Shown: positions 16,671 through 25,110 of the stretch, in pieces
Position numbering within the stretch: position 1 is the stretch's first letter
Layout of the letters: each line of letters begins with the position of its first letter
Assembly (NCBI GenBank): GCA_030550535.1
Contig: JAUQPF010000041.1
Span: forward strand, 1 to 32,415
Origin: Candidatus Bipolaricaulota bacterium
GTDB lineage: Bacteria > Bipolaricaulota > Bipolaricaulia > Bipolaricaulales > Bipolaricaulaceae
DNA length: 32,415 bases
Direction: 5' to 3'
The notes under the pieces: generated by a model
Told to the model about the DNA's origin: nothing
Database searches by the model: none
What the model saw: only the letters and a program-made list of their open reading frames with translations
Translations under genes and position numbers: made by a program

Positions 16671-17039
16671 GTGTACCGCGCGTTCCTCGTCCTTGGGCTG
16701 TGGTTCTTGGTGGGCGCTTTGGCGGCCCTCCTTTGGCTGGGCTTTCGGGTGGTGCAGAACGGGATCAACCTGCGCCTTTCGGAGCCCCCCACGCCCTGGC
16801 GGGTGGAGGTGGTCAATCCCCTCAGCCTCCCCGCCCCCTTGGAGGTCCGCGTCTCCTCCCTGCCCCTGGCCATTCCCGAGCGGTTCCGGGTGGGGGTGGA
16901 GGGGCCGGTGCAGGCGGAGACGGATCTTCTGCGGTGCCCCGCCTGCGGGAAGGGCACGCTCCTTCCCGTGCGCTGGCACCTCCTTACGGGGGCCATGGTG
17001 TGGCGGTGTCCGGCCTGCGGCCAGGAGTTCGGGCCTTGA
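16671..17039 (+). CDS. Membrane-anchored zinc-ribbon protein
   Basis: A 122-residue protein. One N-terminal transmembrane helix (about 5-26) is followed by a beta-rich segment and a C-terminal zinc ribbon made of two CPACG knuckles about 25 residues apart. GTG 16671 follows CGGAGGTGGACC; the longer in-frame start lies inside the tRNA and is rejected. The function is unknown. The stop codon lies within the -35 box of the TetR promoter. Confidence 0.7.
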   Translation: MYRAFLVLGLWFLVGALAALLWLGFRVVQNGINLRLSEPPTPWRVEVVNPLSLPAPLEVRVSSLPLAIPERFRVGVEGPVQAETDLLRCPACGKGTLLPVRWHLLTGAMVWRCPACGQEFGP

Positions 17040-17063
17040 CGGGCCAGGGGTTCCCCGGATAAT
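17036..17063 (+). promoter_or_regulatory. Promoter of the TetR operon
   Basis: TTGACG (17036-17041) and GATAAT (17058-17063) are 16 bp apart. Transcription should start near 17070, inside the palindrome at 17068-17077, leaving a leader of only about 10 nt before ATG 17080. Confidence 0.65.
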
Positions 17064-17067
17064 TGAA

Positions 17068-17077
17068 CGAACGTTCG
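17068..17077. promoter_or_regulatory. Probable TetR-family operator
   Basis: A perfect 10-bp palindrome, CGAACGTTCG, within TTGAACGAACGTTCGATATG. It lies over the predicted transcription start and 2 bp before the TetR start codon. GAACG/CGTTC half-sites are common for TetR-family regulators, so autoregulation of the whole operon is inferred. Confidence 0.6.
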
Positions 17078-17079
17078 AT

Positions 17080-17661
17080 ATGGGCGAGCCCCTGGTTTTG
17101 GAAAGGATCGTGGAAGCCAGCCGCAAACTCTTCGCCCGCAAGGGCTTCCACGCCACCGGCATGCGCGACATCGCCAAACTCGCCCAGGTCTCCATCGGCT
17201 CCCTCTACCACTACTTCCGCTCCAAGGACGAACTCTTCCTCGCCGTGGTCCGGCGCGCTTTCGAGGAGCGCCTGGCCCAGGCGCGGGAGCTCATGCGCCA
17301 GGGCCTCCCCGGCCCGGAGATCCTCCGCCACGTCTTGGACCTGCACTTCGCCGGGTTCGCCGCGGAGCCCGAGGCCGCCCAGCTCCTGGGCCGGGTTTGG
17401 GCCCCCGAGGACCCTGCCCTCTGGAAAAAGCTCAGCGCCCTCGTGGACGAGTACGCCCAGGCCATCGCCGCCATCCTCCAGGAGGCCCAGGCGAGCGGGG
17501 CCATCCGCCCTGTGCACCCCCTCCTTGCGGCCTATGCCCTCCTGGGGATGGCGGGCGCGGTGACCCTGCGCGCCGCCGGAAAAGATCCGGTGGCCCAGGA
17601 GTTCCGGGAGAAGGGCGCCCAGGAGCTCGCAGAGCTCGCCTGGCACGCCCTGCGTCCCTAA
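17080..17661 (+). CDS. TetR/AcrR-family transcriptional regulator
   Basis: A 193-residue regulator. The N-terminal DNA-binding domain (about 5-55) carries the classic pattern ARKGFHATGMRDIAKLAQVS, then GSLYHYFRSKDELF. The C-terminal 130 residues form the helical ligand-binding and dimer domain. It is the first gene of an operon of envelope genes (exported protein, RND transporter, LolA-like, patatin), with the next start 10 nt after its stop. The ligand is probably lipid-like or hydrophobic, judging only from the neighbours. A palindrome just upstream suggests autoregulation. Confidence 0.93.
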   Translation: MGEPLVLERIVEASRKLFARKGFHATGMRDIAKLAQVSIGSLYHYFRSKDELFLAVVRRAFEERLAQARELMRQGLPGPEILRHVLDLHFAGFAAEPEAAQLLGRVWAPEDPALWKKLSALVDEYAQAIAAILQEAQASGAIRPVHPLLAAYALLGMAGAVTLRAAGKDPVAQEFREKGAQELAELAWHALRP

Positions 17662-17671
17662 GGAGGTGGGC

Positions 17672-18103
17672 ATGAGCAAGTGGGCGGTGTTGGCAGCGGT
17701 GCTCGTTTTCGCCCTTCCGGCCCTCGCCCAGATCCGGGTGCTCGTGATCGACGAGACCCAGATCCTCGAGGAATCCCTGCGCCTTTTGGCCGTGGTGCGG
17801 GCCCTCCGGGCCACCGGAGCCTTTTCCTTCTCGGCCCTCTCAGCGTTTCCCAAGGAGCCCTGGAAGGACGATCCCTTCCAGGTGATCGTGTACCTTCCCC
17901 CGCAGGGCCCGTTCATCTGGTTCTGCGCCCCCTGGCCGGAGACCCTCCTCCCTCCGGAGTTCCGGGAGGCCCTTTCCGGGCTGCGGGCGGCCTTCGCTCA
18001 GGCCTTCGCTCCCTCGCGGGCGGTGCGCGGCCCTGGGGACGACCTCTACCCGCTCCTCCTCACCCTCTTCTTCCTCCGCCAGGGCTACATGGGAGGGCGG
18101 TAG
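17672..18103 (+). CDS. Small exported protein of the RND operon
   Basis: A 143-residue protein with a clear signal peptide (WAVLAAVLVFALPALA, cleaved near residue 20). The ATG is set by AAGGAGGTG 3 nt upstream. The mature part is mixed alpha/beta with no recognised family. It ends directly before the RND gene (stop TAG 18101-18103, next ATG 18104). A periplasmic partner of the transporter is plausible. Confidence 0.75.
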   Translation: MSKWAVLAAVLVFALPALAQIRVLVIDETQILEESLRLLAVVRALRATGAFSFSALSAFPKEPWKDDPFQVIVYLPPQGPFIWFCAPWPETLLPPEFREALSGLRAAFAQAFAPSRAVRGPGDDLYPLLLTLFFLRQGYMGGR

Positions 18104-20485
18104 ATGCGGCGCCTCACCCGCCTCGTCACGGAACACCCCTATTGGCTCCTGGCTGCGATCGGGGGGGTGAGCCTCGTCTTCGCCGCCTTCCTTCCCCGCA
18201 TCGGCTTTCAGGCCGATTACTCCAAGATGCTTCCCGAGGACGATCCGGTCGTGGCCCAGTACCGAAGGACCCGGGATCTTTTCGGCGGGCAGTCCCTGTT
18301 CATGCTGGCCCTGGTGGTCGAGGAGGGCGGGACCCTCTTCGATCTTCCCTCCTTGCAGAAGCTCTACGCCCTCACCGCCGAGCTCGAGCGCCTGAAGGAA
18401 GAAGGCCTGGCGGAGGAGGTGGTTTCCCCGGCCAACGTGAAGATCGTGGAAGGGCGGGAGGGGGCTCTCCTCGTGGGGCCCATCCTCCCCGGGCCCCCGG
18501 AGTCCCCGGCCGATGTGGAGCTCTTCCGCCAAAAGGCCCTGGAGGAGCGCATGGTCCGGGATAACCTCGTCCTGGCCGATGGCTCCGGTGCGATCGTCCT
18601 CATCCGGCTTCCCTCGGCGGTGGAGGGGCAGGAGGATGTCGAAGCCCGGATCCTTGGGTACCTGGAGGACCTGGCGCGGAAGTACGCCGGCCCTGAACAA
18701 ATCTACATCTCTGGGGACGCCGCCTTCCTCGTGTACGTGAACCGCTACATGCGCCAGGACCTGGCCTTTCTCCTCCCCGTGGTGGTCGCGGTGGTGGTGC
18801 TCGTCCTTTTCCTGAGCTTCCGGAGCGTTTGGGGCGTGGTCCTGCCCTTGGGCGTGGTGCTGGTGGGGCTCGTCTGGACCATGGGGCTCATGGGGCTCAC
18901 CGGCCACAAGCTCACCATGATCTCCACGTTCCTCCCGGTGGTGTTGGTGGCCGTGGGCTCGGCCTACGGGATCCACGTGGTGAACGAGTACTTCCAGCGC
19001 ATCGCCCGCGGGGAGGAGAGGAAGGAGGCAGTGCAGGCCACGATTCGGGAGATGGTGGTGCCCGTTTTGGGCGCAGCCGTGACCACCGCTGCGGGTTTCC
19101 TCACCCTCCTCTCCTCGTTCCTCGTTCCCACCCGGGAATTTGGGCTCTTCTCGGCCCTTGGGGTCATGACCTGTTTTTTCCTCTCCATCCTGATGATCCC
19201 CGCGCTCCTTGCGATCCTCCCGGTTCCCCGCGTGCGCCCCCCAAAGCTCCAGATGGCAAGCGCCGAAAAATTCGCCCAACTCCTCGCCTCCCGGCCGGTA
19301 GGGGTCCTCCTTGGGGTTCTCCTCGTCTTGGGCCTCCTCGTGGGGGGCATCCCTCGCCTCCAGGTGGAATCCGACGTAACCCGTTTTTTCCGGGAGGAAT
19401 CCCCGGTGGTGCAGGGGCTCCGGGTTGTGGACGAGCGCTTCGGTGGAAGCCAGGAGCTTTCCATCGTGATCGACACCGGGAGGCGTGACGGTCTCAAGGA
19501 CCCGGAGGTCCTGAGGTTCATGGACCGGCTCCAGCGTTTCCTGGAGAACAAGCCCGATGTCGGCTCCACCTTCTCCCTTGTGGACCTCGTGAAGGAATCG
19601 TATTTCACCTTGCGCGGGGATGACCCCGCGTTCTACACGATCCCGGAGACCTCGCGGGCCGTGGCCCAAGTGCTTCTCCTCTTTGAGATGGGCGGGGGCG
19701 AGGTCACCCGCTCCTTGGCCACCCGGGATTTCCGGTTGGGCCGGATCTCCGCGCGGGTGCGCTCCGTGGGCCTCTCCGGCTACGACGCCCTCCTCCGGAC
19801 TGTGGAGGAGTTCGTGGCCCGCGAAAAGCCGGCCTCGGTGGTGGACTGGTACGTCACGGGCTCGCCCTCCCTCTACATCCAGCTCTCCAAGAAGCTGATC
19901 GCCTCCCAGCTCGTGAGCCTGGGGACGAGCTTCGGGGCCGTGGGGTTCATCGTGGCCGTGCTCCTCCTTTCCTTGGGGGCGGGGTTCTTCGTGCTCATCC
20001 CGCTCCTTGTGGCCGTGGCCGGGAATTTCGGGATCATGGGTTACGCCGGAGCCTACTTGGACATCGCGACAGCCATGATCGCGAGCTTAACGGTCGGGAT
20101 CGGTGTGGACTACGCCGTGCATTTCCTCAATCGCTACCGCAACGCGCGTGCATCCGAGCTTCCCCACCCCCAGGCCCTGGCCGAGACCTTCCGCACCTCC
20201 GGCCGGGCCATCGTGGTCAACGCCCTCACCCTGGCCCTGGGGTTCCTCGTGATGCTCCTTTCCCGGTTTGGCGCCCTCAACACCTTCGGCTGGCTTGTGG
20301 CCACCACCATGGTCACGAGCATGCTGGGCGCGCTTTTGGTCCTGCCGGCGATCCTGGTTTGGGTGCCCGAGGGGGTCTACCAGCCCTGGCCGGCCCTGCG
20401 CCCCCTTTGGATCAAACTCGGCCTCCTTGAGGCCGCCAATCCCGAGGAGAAAAAGGAGGGAAAAGATGAAACGCCTCGTTCTTAG
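18104..20485 (+). CDS. RND/MMPL-family transporter
   Basis: A 793-residue transporter with duplicated architecture. Each half is one helix, a large periplasmic loop (about 40-220 and 430-600), then five helices. The signature GVDYAVHFLNRYR follows the eighth or ninth helix and resembles the conserved TM4/TM10-type motif of MMPL proteins; the first half has the equivalent GSAYGIHVVNEYF. Proteins of this size in operons with LolA-like proteins are thought to move lipids or hydrophobic compounds between membranes. It overlaps the downstream LolA-like gene by 20 bp, implying coupled translation. The substrate is not known. Confidence 0.93.
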   Translation: MRRLTRLVTEHPYWLLAAIGGVSLVFAAFLPRIGFQADYSKMLPEDDPVVAQYRRTRDLFGGQSLFMLALVVEEGGTLFDLPSLQKLYALTAELERLKEEGLAEEVVSPANVKIVEGREGALLVGPILPGPPESPADVELFRQKALEERMVRDNLVLADGSGAIVLIRLPSAVEGQEDVEARILGYLEDLARKYAGPEQIYISGDAAFLVYVNRYMRQDLAFLLPVVVAVVVLVLFLSFRSVWGVVLPLGVVLVGLVWTMGLMGLTGHKLTMISTFLPVVLVAVGSAYGIHVVNEYFQRIARGEERKEAVQATIREMVVPVLGAAVTTAAGFLTLLSSFLVPTREFGLFSALGVMTCFFLSILMIPALLAILPVPRVRPPKLQMASAEKFAQLLASRPVGVLLGVLLVLGLLVGGIPRLQVESDVTRFFREESPVVQGLRVVDERFGGSQELSIVIDTGRRDGLKDPEVLRFMDRLQRFLENKPDVGSTFSLVDLVKESYFTLRGDDPAFYTIPETSRAVAQVLLLFEMGGGEVTRSLATRDFRLGRISARVRSVGLSGYDALLRTVEEFVAREKPASVVDWYVTGSPSLYIQLSKKLIASQLVSLGTSFGAVGFIVAVLLLSLGAGFFVLIPLLVAVAGNFGIMGYAGAYLDIATAMIASLTVGIGVDYAVHFLNRYRNARASELPHPQALAETFRTSGRAIVVNALTLALGFLVMLLSRFGALNTFGWLVATTMVTSMLGALLVLPAILVWVPEGVYQPWPALRPLWIKLGLLEAANPEEKKEGKDETPRS

Positions 20486-21251
20486 CGGGCTTTTGGTGCT
20501 TTTTGGGGTTTGGGCCTTTGCCCAAACCGCGGACGAGATCCTTCGGCGCGTGGAGGAGCAGGGGTTCTTCGGGACCGGCCGGGAATCCCTGTACGCCTCC
20601 TTGGCCGTGACCATCCAGGAGAGGGGCCAGCCCCAGGTGGACTACGCCTTCCGCGTGTGGGCCCGGGAGTTCCCCGACGGAACCGTGAAGGTCCTCCTCC
20701 TTTACGCCGCGCCGGAGGACGTGGCCGGCACCCTCTTTTTGGCCCACGTGCCCAAGGAGGGCGCCACCCGCATGTGGCTCTATCTTCCCGAGCTTGGGCT
20801 CGTGAAAGAGCTCGTGGGCGAGACGGAGCGGAGGGGCGAGTTCCTGGCGGGAAGCGGCATCACCTACGAGGACATCTCCAAGGGCTTCAGCTACCGCGCG
20901 GACTACGCAAGCGAGCTCTCGGGGGAGGAGGTGCGGGACGGGCATCCCACCTGGAGGCTTGAGCTTTCCCCGAAAACGCCGGGCTTGGAGTGGAGCCGCA
21001 TCGTGCTTTGGGTCCATCGGGAGCACGCCTTCGTGGTGCGCGCGGAGTTCTACGATCGGGAGGGCAAGCTCTCCCGGATCCTCAGCGTGCCGGAGCTCGT
21101 GACGGACGCCTTGGGGACCCGGCCGGCGGCCCTGCGCGTGGAGGACCTCGGGAAGGGGTCCTGGGCGGAGGTGCGCATCCTCGAGCGCGAGGTCGGGGCT
21201 GTCCCGGACGCGTATTTTGAGCCCACGAACCTTCCCAAGCTCCAGCTCTGA
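20466..21251 (+). CDS. LolA-like outer-membrane lipoprotein-sorting protein
   Basis: A 261-residue exported protein. Signal peptide about 1-20 (LVLSGLLVLFGVWAFA), then a LolA/LolB-type half-barrel with the pattern seen in proteins annotated as outer membrane lipoprotein-sorting: VKVLLLYAAPEDVAGTLFL, RMWLYLPELG, GSGITYEDI. The ATG follows AAAAAGGAGGGAAAAG and lies inside the 3' end of the RND gene. LolA-like proteins next to RND transporters probably carry a lipid ligand across the periplasm for the transporter. Confidence 0.87.
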   Translation: MKRLVLSGLLVLFGVWAFAQTADEILRRVEEQGFFGTGRESLYASLAVTIQERGQPQVDYAFRVWAREFPDGTVKVLLLYAAPEDVAGTLFLAHVPKEGATRMWLYLPELGLVKELVGETERRGEFLAGSGITYEDISKGFSYRADYASELSGEEVRDGHPTWRLELSPKTPGLEWSRIVLWVHREHAFVVRAEFYDREGKLSRILSVPELVTDALGTRPAALRVEDLGKGSWAEVRILEREVGAVPDAYFEPTNLPKLQL

Positions 21252-21259
21252 ACGCGGCC

Positions 21260-22183
21260 GTGGCGAAAAGGGTGGGGTTGGCGTTGGGCTCGGGCGGGGC
21301 CCGGGGCGCGGCCCACGTGGGCGTCCTCAAGGTTCTTGAGCGCGAGGGCATCAAAGTTTCCGCCATCGCCGGCTCCAGCATCGGGGCCATGGTGGGCGGA
21401 GCTTATGCCTCGGGGCTCCCCCTTTCCCGCATCGAGGAGGAGTGGCTCACCACCAGCCGCGCCAAGCTCCTCCGGAGCTTCCTTCCCACCTTCCCCCGCA
21501 CGGGGTTGAGCTCGGGAGCGGGCCTCCGCCGCTACCTCCGCGAGATCCTCGGGGATGCGCGCATCGAGGAGCTCCCCATCCCGTTTGCCGCAGTGGCCAC
21601 GGACTTAGACACCGGCGAGGCCGTGGTCCTCCGCGCCGGCCCCCTCGTGGAGGCCATCCGCGCCTCCACCGCCATCCCCGGCGTGTTCCAGCCCGTGCGC
21701 TGGGAGGGGAGGCTCCTCGTGGACGGGGGGATGGTGGAGCCTCTTCCCGTGCGGGTCTGCCGGGACCTGGGGGCCGACATCGTCATCGCCGTGGACACGA
21801 ACCCCGCGCCCCGCCCCACCACGCCCGAGGGTCGCCGCCCCTGGGCCCTTGTGAGCCAAACCTTGCGGGAAGGCTTACTCCACCGTCCCTGGGTCCCGGC
21901 AAGCCTCGGGGAGGTCCTTCAGGAATACGCGCGGGAGCGGACGCTCGTTCGCCCCGTGCCCGGGATCTTCGAGATCCTGAACCAATCTGTGGCCATCCTC
22001 GTCCAGGAGATCCTCCGGCTCAAACTGCGCGTGGATCCCCCGGACATCTACCTTCGCCCCAAGTTCCGGGAGGAGCGGAGCTACCTTCGGGCCAAGGAGA
22101 ACATCCGCGCCGGCGAGGAGGCCATGGAGGAGGCCCTTCCCACCCTGCTTTCCCTGCTTGAGGCGCGAAATCCCGCTTCCTAG
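21260..22183 (+). CDS. Patatin-like phospholipase (RssA-type)
   Basis: A 307-residue patatin-family lipid hydrolase. The oxyanion-hole glycines are in GSGGARGAAHVG, the nucleophile is Ser40 in GSSIG, and the dyad Asp155 is in LVDGGMVEPLP, so catalysis should be intact. The C-terminal region has a basic helix-rich extension. It starts at GTG 8 nt after the LolA-like gene with no clear ribosome site, so it is probably translated by coupling. Being in this operon links lipid hydrolysis with the RND/LolA-like transport step. Confidence 0.92.
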   Translation: MAKRVGLALGSGGARGAAHVGVLKVLEREGIKVSAIAGSSIGAMVGGAYASGLPLSRIEEEWLTTSRAKLLRSFLPTFPRTGLSSGAGLRRYLREILGDARIEELPIPFAAVATDLDTGEAVVLRAGPLVEAIRASTAIPGVFQPVRWEGRLLVDGGMVEPLPVRVCRDLGADIVIAVDTNPAPRPTTPEGRRPWALVSQTLREGLLHRPWVPASLGEVLQEYARERTLVRPVPGIFEILNQSVAILVQEILRLKLRVDPPDIYLRPKFREERSYLRAKENIRAGEEAMEEALPTLLSLLEARNPAS

Positions 22184-22225
22184 AGAACTTTTTGCGCGAA
22201 AACTTTGGGTAAACTTGGCCATCCT

Positions 22226-23407
22226 ATGGCCTGGGCGGCCTTTGGTGTTTCCCTTTTGGTTCTCCTTGCGCTGGCCCAGCGGAACCTCTGGCTGGCCCTG
22301 GTGAGCGGCGCCCTCGTCCTTGGGTTTTGGACCTCCTCGCCGGCCGCGCTCCCTCGGGTCTTCGGGAAGGCCCTAAGCGATCCGGGGGTCCTTGCCCTGA
22401 TCTACGCTGCCGGGATCATCCCCCTCATCGGGGCCGCGCTCCAAGAGGGGGACCTCCTCGCGGGGCTCGTGGCCCGGCTTCCGGGGGGAAGGAGGGTCGC
22501 CTACGTGCTCGCGCCCGCTCTTTTTGGCCTCCTTCCCGTGCCGGGCGGTGCGCTTTTCTCCGCGCCCATTTTGGAAAGCATGGGCGGAGGAAAGCCCGAG
22601 GAGCGGGCCGCGGCCAACGTCTGGTTCCGCCACATCCTCCTCCTCTTCTATCCTCTTTCCGCGGCGCTCCTCACCGGGGCCAAGCTCGCCGGCCTGGACC
22701 TCTGGACGGCCATCCTTTGGCAACTCCCTTGGGCCTTCTTCCTGCTTTTGGTGGGTGCGGCCTTCCTTCTTTCCCCGTTCTCGGGGGAGAAGCCCGTGGG
22801 CCCTCGCGGAGGGCAGGATGGGCGACGTTGGGGATGGGGCCTTGGCGTTCTCTTCCTCGCCCCGGCTTTGGATCTCCTCCTGCGTCGGGTGGCCTTCCTC
22901 CCCGCGCCGGAGGTGGCCACGGCCATCGGCCTCAGCGCGGCCCTTCTTTTGGCCCTGGGGGTTGGCCCGGGGCTGCGGGCCTTTCCCAAGCTCGTGAGGC
23001 GCAGCCATCCCTGGCGGTTCTCCCTCATCGTGGTTGGGGTCTTCCTGTACCTTGGGGCGTTTCAGGCCTCCGGCCTTCCTTCGGCCATGGCCCACCTTCC
23101 CTTGCCCCTTTCCCTTCTCATCCTCGCCCTCAGCCTGCTCATGGGCCTGGCCACGGGGCGGCAACAGGCCGCGCTTTCCGTGGTGATCCCCGTGTACCTG
23201 GCCTCCGGGAGCGTCTTGGATGGCTGGCGCTTTTCCGTGATCTATCAGGCCTGCTACCTTGGGTATCTGCTGTCTCCGCTGCATCCGTGCCTTGCGGTGT
23301 CCGTGGAGTACGCGAGGGCGCGGTTTTTGGGCACGTGGCGCCGCCTCTTGGTGCCGAGCGGGGTGGCGCTCGCCGGGGTGGCCCTCGCCGGCGCTTTTGC
23401 CCTCTGA
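22226..23407 (+). CDS. DUF401-family integral membrane protein
   Basis: A 393-residue protein with about ten hydrophobic helices. It resembles DUF401, a family related to ArsB/GntP-type ion or carboxylate permeases: motif GLLPVPGGALFSAP in the first half, and LATGRQQAALSVVIPVY with YLGYLLSPLHPCL in the second half, as in two-part re-entrant-loop transporters. ATG 22226 is chosen; TAAACT (22210-22215) ends 10 nt upstream and could be its -10 box, giving a very short leader with no Shine-Dalgarno sequence. The substrate is unknown. The 183 bp to the convergent gene show no convincing gene. Confidence 0.8.
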   Translation: MAWAAFGVSLLVLLALAQRNLWLALVSGALVLGFWTSSPAALPRVFGKALSDPGVLALIYAAGIIPLIGAALQEGDLLAGLVARLPGGRRVAYVLAPALFGLLPVPGGALFSAPILESMGGGKPEERAAANVWFRHILLLFYPLSAALLTGAKLAGLDLWTAILWQLPWAFFLLLVGAAFLLSPFSGEKPVGPRGGQDGRRWGWGLGVLFLAPALDLLLRRVAFLPAPEVATAIGLSAALLLALGVGPGLRAFPKLVRRSHPWRFSLIVVGVFLYLGAFQASGLPSAMAHLPLPLSLLILALSLLMGLATGRQQAALSVVIPVYLASGSVLDGWRFSVIYQACYLGYLLSPLHPCLAVSVEYARARFLGTWRRLLVPSGVALAGVALAGAFAL

Positions 23408-23590
23408 CCGCCGAAGACCATGTCCGCGCCGGAAGTCCCGAGGTTCGGGGAGCCGCCCGCGCCACGGGAGCGAGGATTTTCGCCAGCCCATTCCAGAGGG
23501 CCACCGGCAAAGGCGCTGATGTCCCCAAGGCCTGCGCTCAGGCCCCTGGCCTTCCCGAACGGGGGGTTCCCTCGAAAAAGAAGCCCGGAG

Positions 23591-24037
23591 CTATCCCCTT
23601 GGGTTTTGATCCTCGGAGAGGTCGCGCACCATGAGGATCCCGTCCTCCCCGCCCGCGTAGTAGCCGGGAAGGATCGCGACCTCCTTGAACCCGTGCTTTC
23701 GGTAGAAGGCCTGGGCGGCGCGGTTGGAAGCCCGCACCTCTAGCCGCACGCGTTGGGCTCCCTTGGCCTCCGCAAGGAGCCCTTGGAGAAGGGCGCTGGC
23801 CACCCCCTTGCGCCGGTGCTCGGGCGCCACCGCGAGGTCATGGATGTGCACCTCCTTCCCCTCCCAAAACGCAAGAAGGAACCCAACGATCCCCGACTCC
23901 TCGGCCACGAGGGCCAAGGCGTCGCGGTCCACGAAGTAGGGGAAAAAGGCAAAAAGCGGCCACGGATCAGGAAAGGAGGCCTTTTCCACCCGGTAGATCC
24001 CGGGGAGATCCAAGGGGCCAGCCCGCCGAATCCGCAC
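23591..24037 (-). CDS. GNAT acetyltransferase (RimI-like)
   Basis: A 148-residue GNAT-fold protein. The acetyl-CoA loop is AVAPEHRRKGVASALL, and the C-terminal NRAAQAFYRKHGFKEVAILPGYY matches ribosomal-protein N-acetyltransferase RimI. GTG 24037 is preferred to the upstream ATG because TACAAT lies exactly 6 nt before it, which implies a leaderless transcript, and because the family begins with IRRAG just after the start. It likely acetylates protein N-termini; small-molecule acetylation is the alternative. Confidence 0.87.
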   Translation of the reverse strand: MRIRRAGPLDLPGIYRVEKASFPDPWPLFAFFPYFVDRDALALVAEESGIVGFLLAFWEGKEVHIHDLAVAPEHRRKGVASALLQGLLAEAKGAQRVRLEVRASNRAAQAFYRKHGFKEVAILPGYYAGGEDGILMVRDLSEDQNPRG

Positions 24038-24043
24038 CGCTCC

Positions 24044-24070
24044 ATTGTACGCGCTAGGATCGCGGGCCAA
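24044..24070 (-). promoter_or_regulatory. Leaderless-type promoter of the GNAT gene
   Basis: TACAAT (24044-24049, minus strand) lies 6 nt before GTG 24037. A TTGGCC box (24065-24070) 15 bp further upstream is a possible, weak -35 element. Confidence 0.5.
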
Positions 24071-24080
24071 GGAGGGAGTT

Positions 24081-24911
24081 ATGCGCCTCGTTCTTCTCGC
24101 GGGGGTTTTGGGGGTAAGCGGGCTCGCCTTAGCCCAGGGGGTGGAGGGGATCCTCGCCCAAGCCGAGGCCCTCTACGACCGCTGGCACGGAGAGTTCGAC
24201 TTCGCCGCCTACGAGGGGAGGCTGCGGGAGGCCCTCCAGCTTTGGGAGGGAGCGCTTCCCCGGCTTTCGGGGCCGGAGCGGCGGGATGTGCTTGTTCGGC
24301 TGGCCCGGGCCTGGTTCGAGCTTGCCGAGGGGTATCTCGCCGACCGAGGGGAGCAGGAGAGGGCTTACGCGAAGGGCAAGGACTATGCCCTTGAGGCGCT
24401 TCGTCTGGATCCTGCTTTTCGGGCTGCAGAGGAGCGGGAAGGCCTACGGGCGGCCCTGCGCAAAAGCGCGGACGTAGAGGCCCTCTTTTGGTACGGGAAC
24501 AACCTGGGCCGCTGGCTGGGCTTTAACTTCTGGGCAGCGCTGACCGGGGGGACGCGGGACGTCCTTGCGGCGTTCGAGCGGTGCGTGGAGCTGGAGGAGA
24601 CCTATTGGGGGGCGGGGCCGCGCCGGGCCCTCGCGAACTTCCTGGCCCAGACCCCGGGGTTTTTGGGCGGGGACTTCTCCCGAGCCCAACGGGAGTTCCA
24701 AAGGGCGCTTGCGCTCGCCCCCCATTTCCTCCAGAACTACGTGGACTACGCGGAGCACTGGGCCAAGCGGGCTGGGGAAGAAGGCCTTTTCTGCGCCCTC
24801 CTTGGGGAGGCCTTGCGGCAGGGGGAGGATCCCGCGGTTTTCCGGGCCTGGCCGTTCTACAACGCGTTGGCCTTGGCCCGGGCCGTGCGCCTGGCCGTGG
24901 GTTGTCGGTGA
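24081..24911 (+). CDS. TatT-like TPR protein (TRAP transporter T-component family)
   Basis: A 276-residue exported protein: signal peptide 1-18 (cut after ALA), then helix pairs typical of TPR repeats. The segment LRKSADVEALFWYGNNLGRW and the later FLGGDFSRAQREFQRALALAP match the TatT family first described beside TRAP transporters. The ATG follows AAGGAGGGAGTT. No TRAP transporter genes are adjacent, so its role may be different: perhaps a periplasmic scaffold or ligand carrier. It is divergent from the GNAT gene with a 43-bp gap, so the promoters must overlap. The stop is 20 bp before the promoter of the c-di-GMP-controlled locus. Confidence 0.78.
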   Translation: MRLVLLAGVLGVSGLALAQGVEGILAQAEALYDRWHGEFDFAAYEGRLREALQLWEGALPRLSGPERRDVLVRLARAWFELAEGYLADRGEQERAYAKGKDYALEALRLDPAFRAAEEREGLRAALRKSADVEALFWYGNNLGRWLGFNFWAALTGGTRDVLAAFERCVELEETYWGAGPRRALANFLAQTPGFLGGDFSRAQREFQRALALAPHFLQNYVDYAEHWAKRAGEEGLFCALLGEALRQGEDPAVFRAWPFYNALALARAVRLAVGCR

Positions 24912-24931
24912 TTTCCACCACTTTCACGTGG

Positions 24932-24959
24932 TTGACACCCGTTTATAGTGGCTTATAAT
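24932..24959 (+). promoter_or_regulatory. Promoter for the first c-di-GMP riboswitch transcript
   Basis: A perfect TTGACA (24932-24937), 16 bp, then a perfect TATAAT (24954-24959). Transcription should start near 24966, giving an RNA leader of about 140 nt before ATG 25105 that contains the aptamer. Confidence 0.85.
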
Positions 24960-25008
24960 GGACGTGCCCGGGAAGGCCCGGCAAAGGGGGTGAGGAAGCA
25001 GCCGAGCG

Positions 25009-25110
25009 TCGGAAGACCTTCCTGGCCTTCCGATAAGGGCAAACCCGTCGCAAGGCGGGGGCGCAAAGCCACAGGTCCCTCAGGGACGGCTGGGCTGCCG
25101 AAGAATGGCC
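25009..25110 (+). promoter_or_regulatory. c-di-GMP-I (GEMM-I) riboswitch, copy 1
   Basis: The conserved GEMM-I features are all present: GGCAAACC, a GCAA tetraloop closed by CCCGTC/GGCGGG, GGCGCAAAGCC, a hairpin GTCCC-TCA-GGGAC, and GGGCTGCCGAAG. The core is 25038-25103. P1 can form between GGCCTT (25024-25029) and AATGGCC (25104-25110, one bulged U), so start codon 25105-25107 lies in P1. An alternative hairpin, TCGGAAG (25009-25015) with CTTCCGA (25027-25033), would break P1 and free the start. Ligand binding is therefore predicted to switch translation off. Confidence 0.88.

Noticed and set aside
23408-23590. Possible short gene between the DUF401 and GNAT genes
   Set aside because: Short frames on both strands are Pro/Arg-rich without ribosome sites or recognisable motifs; probably convergent intergenic sequence.
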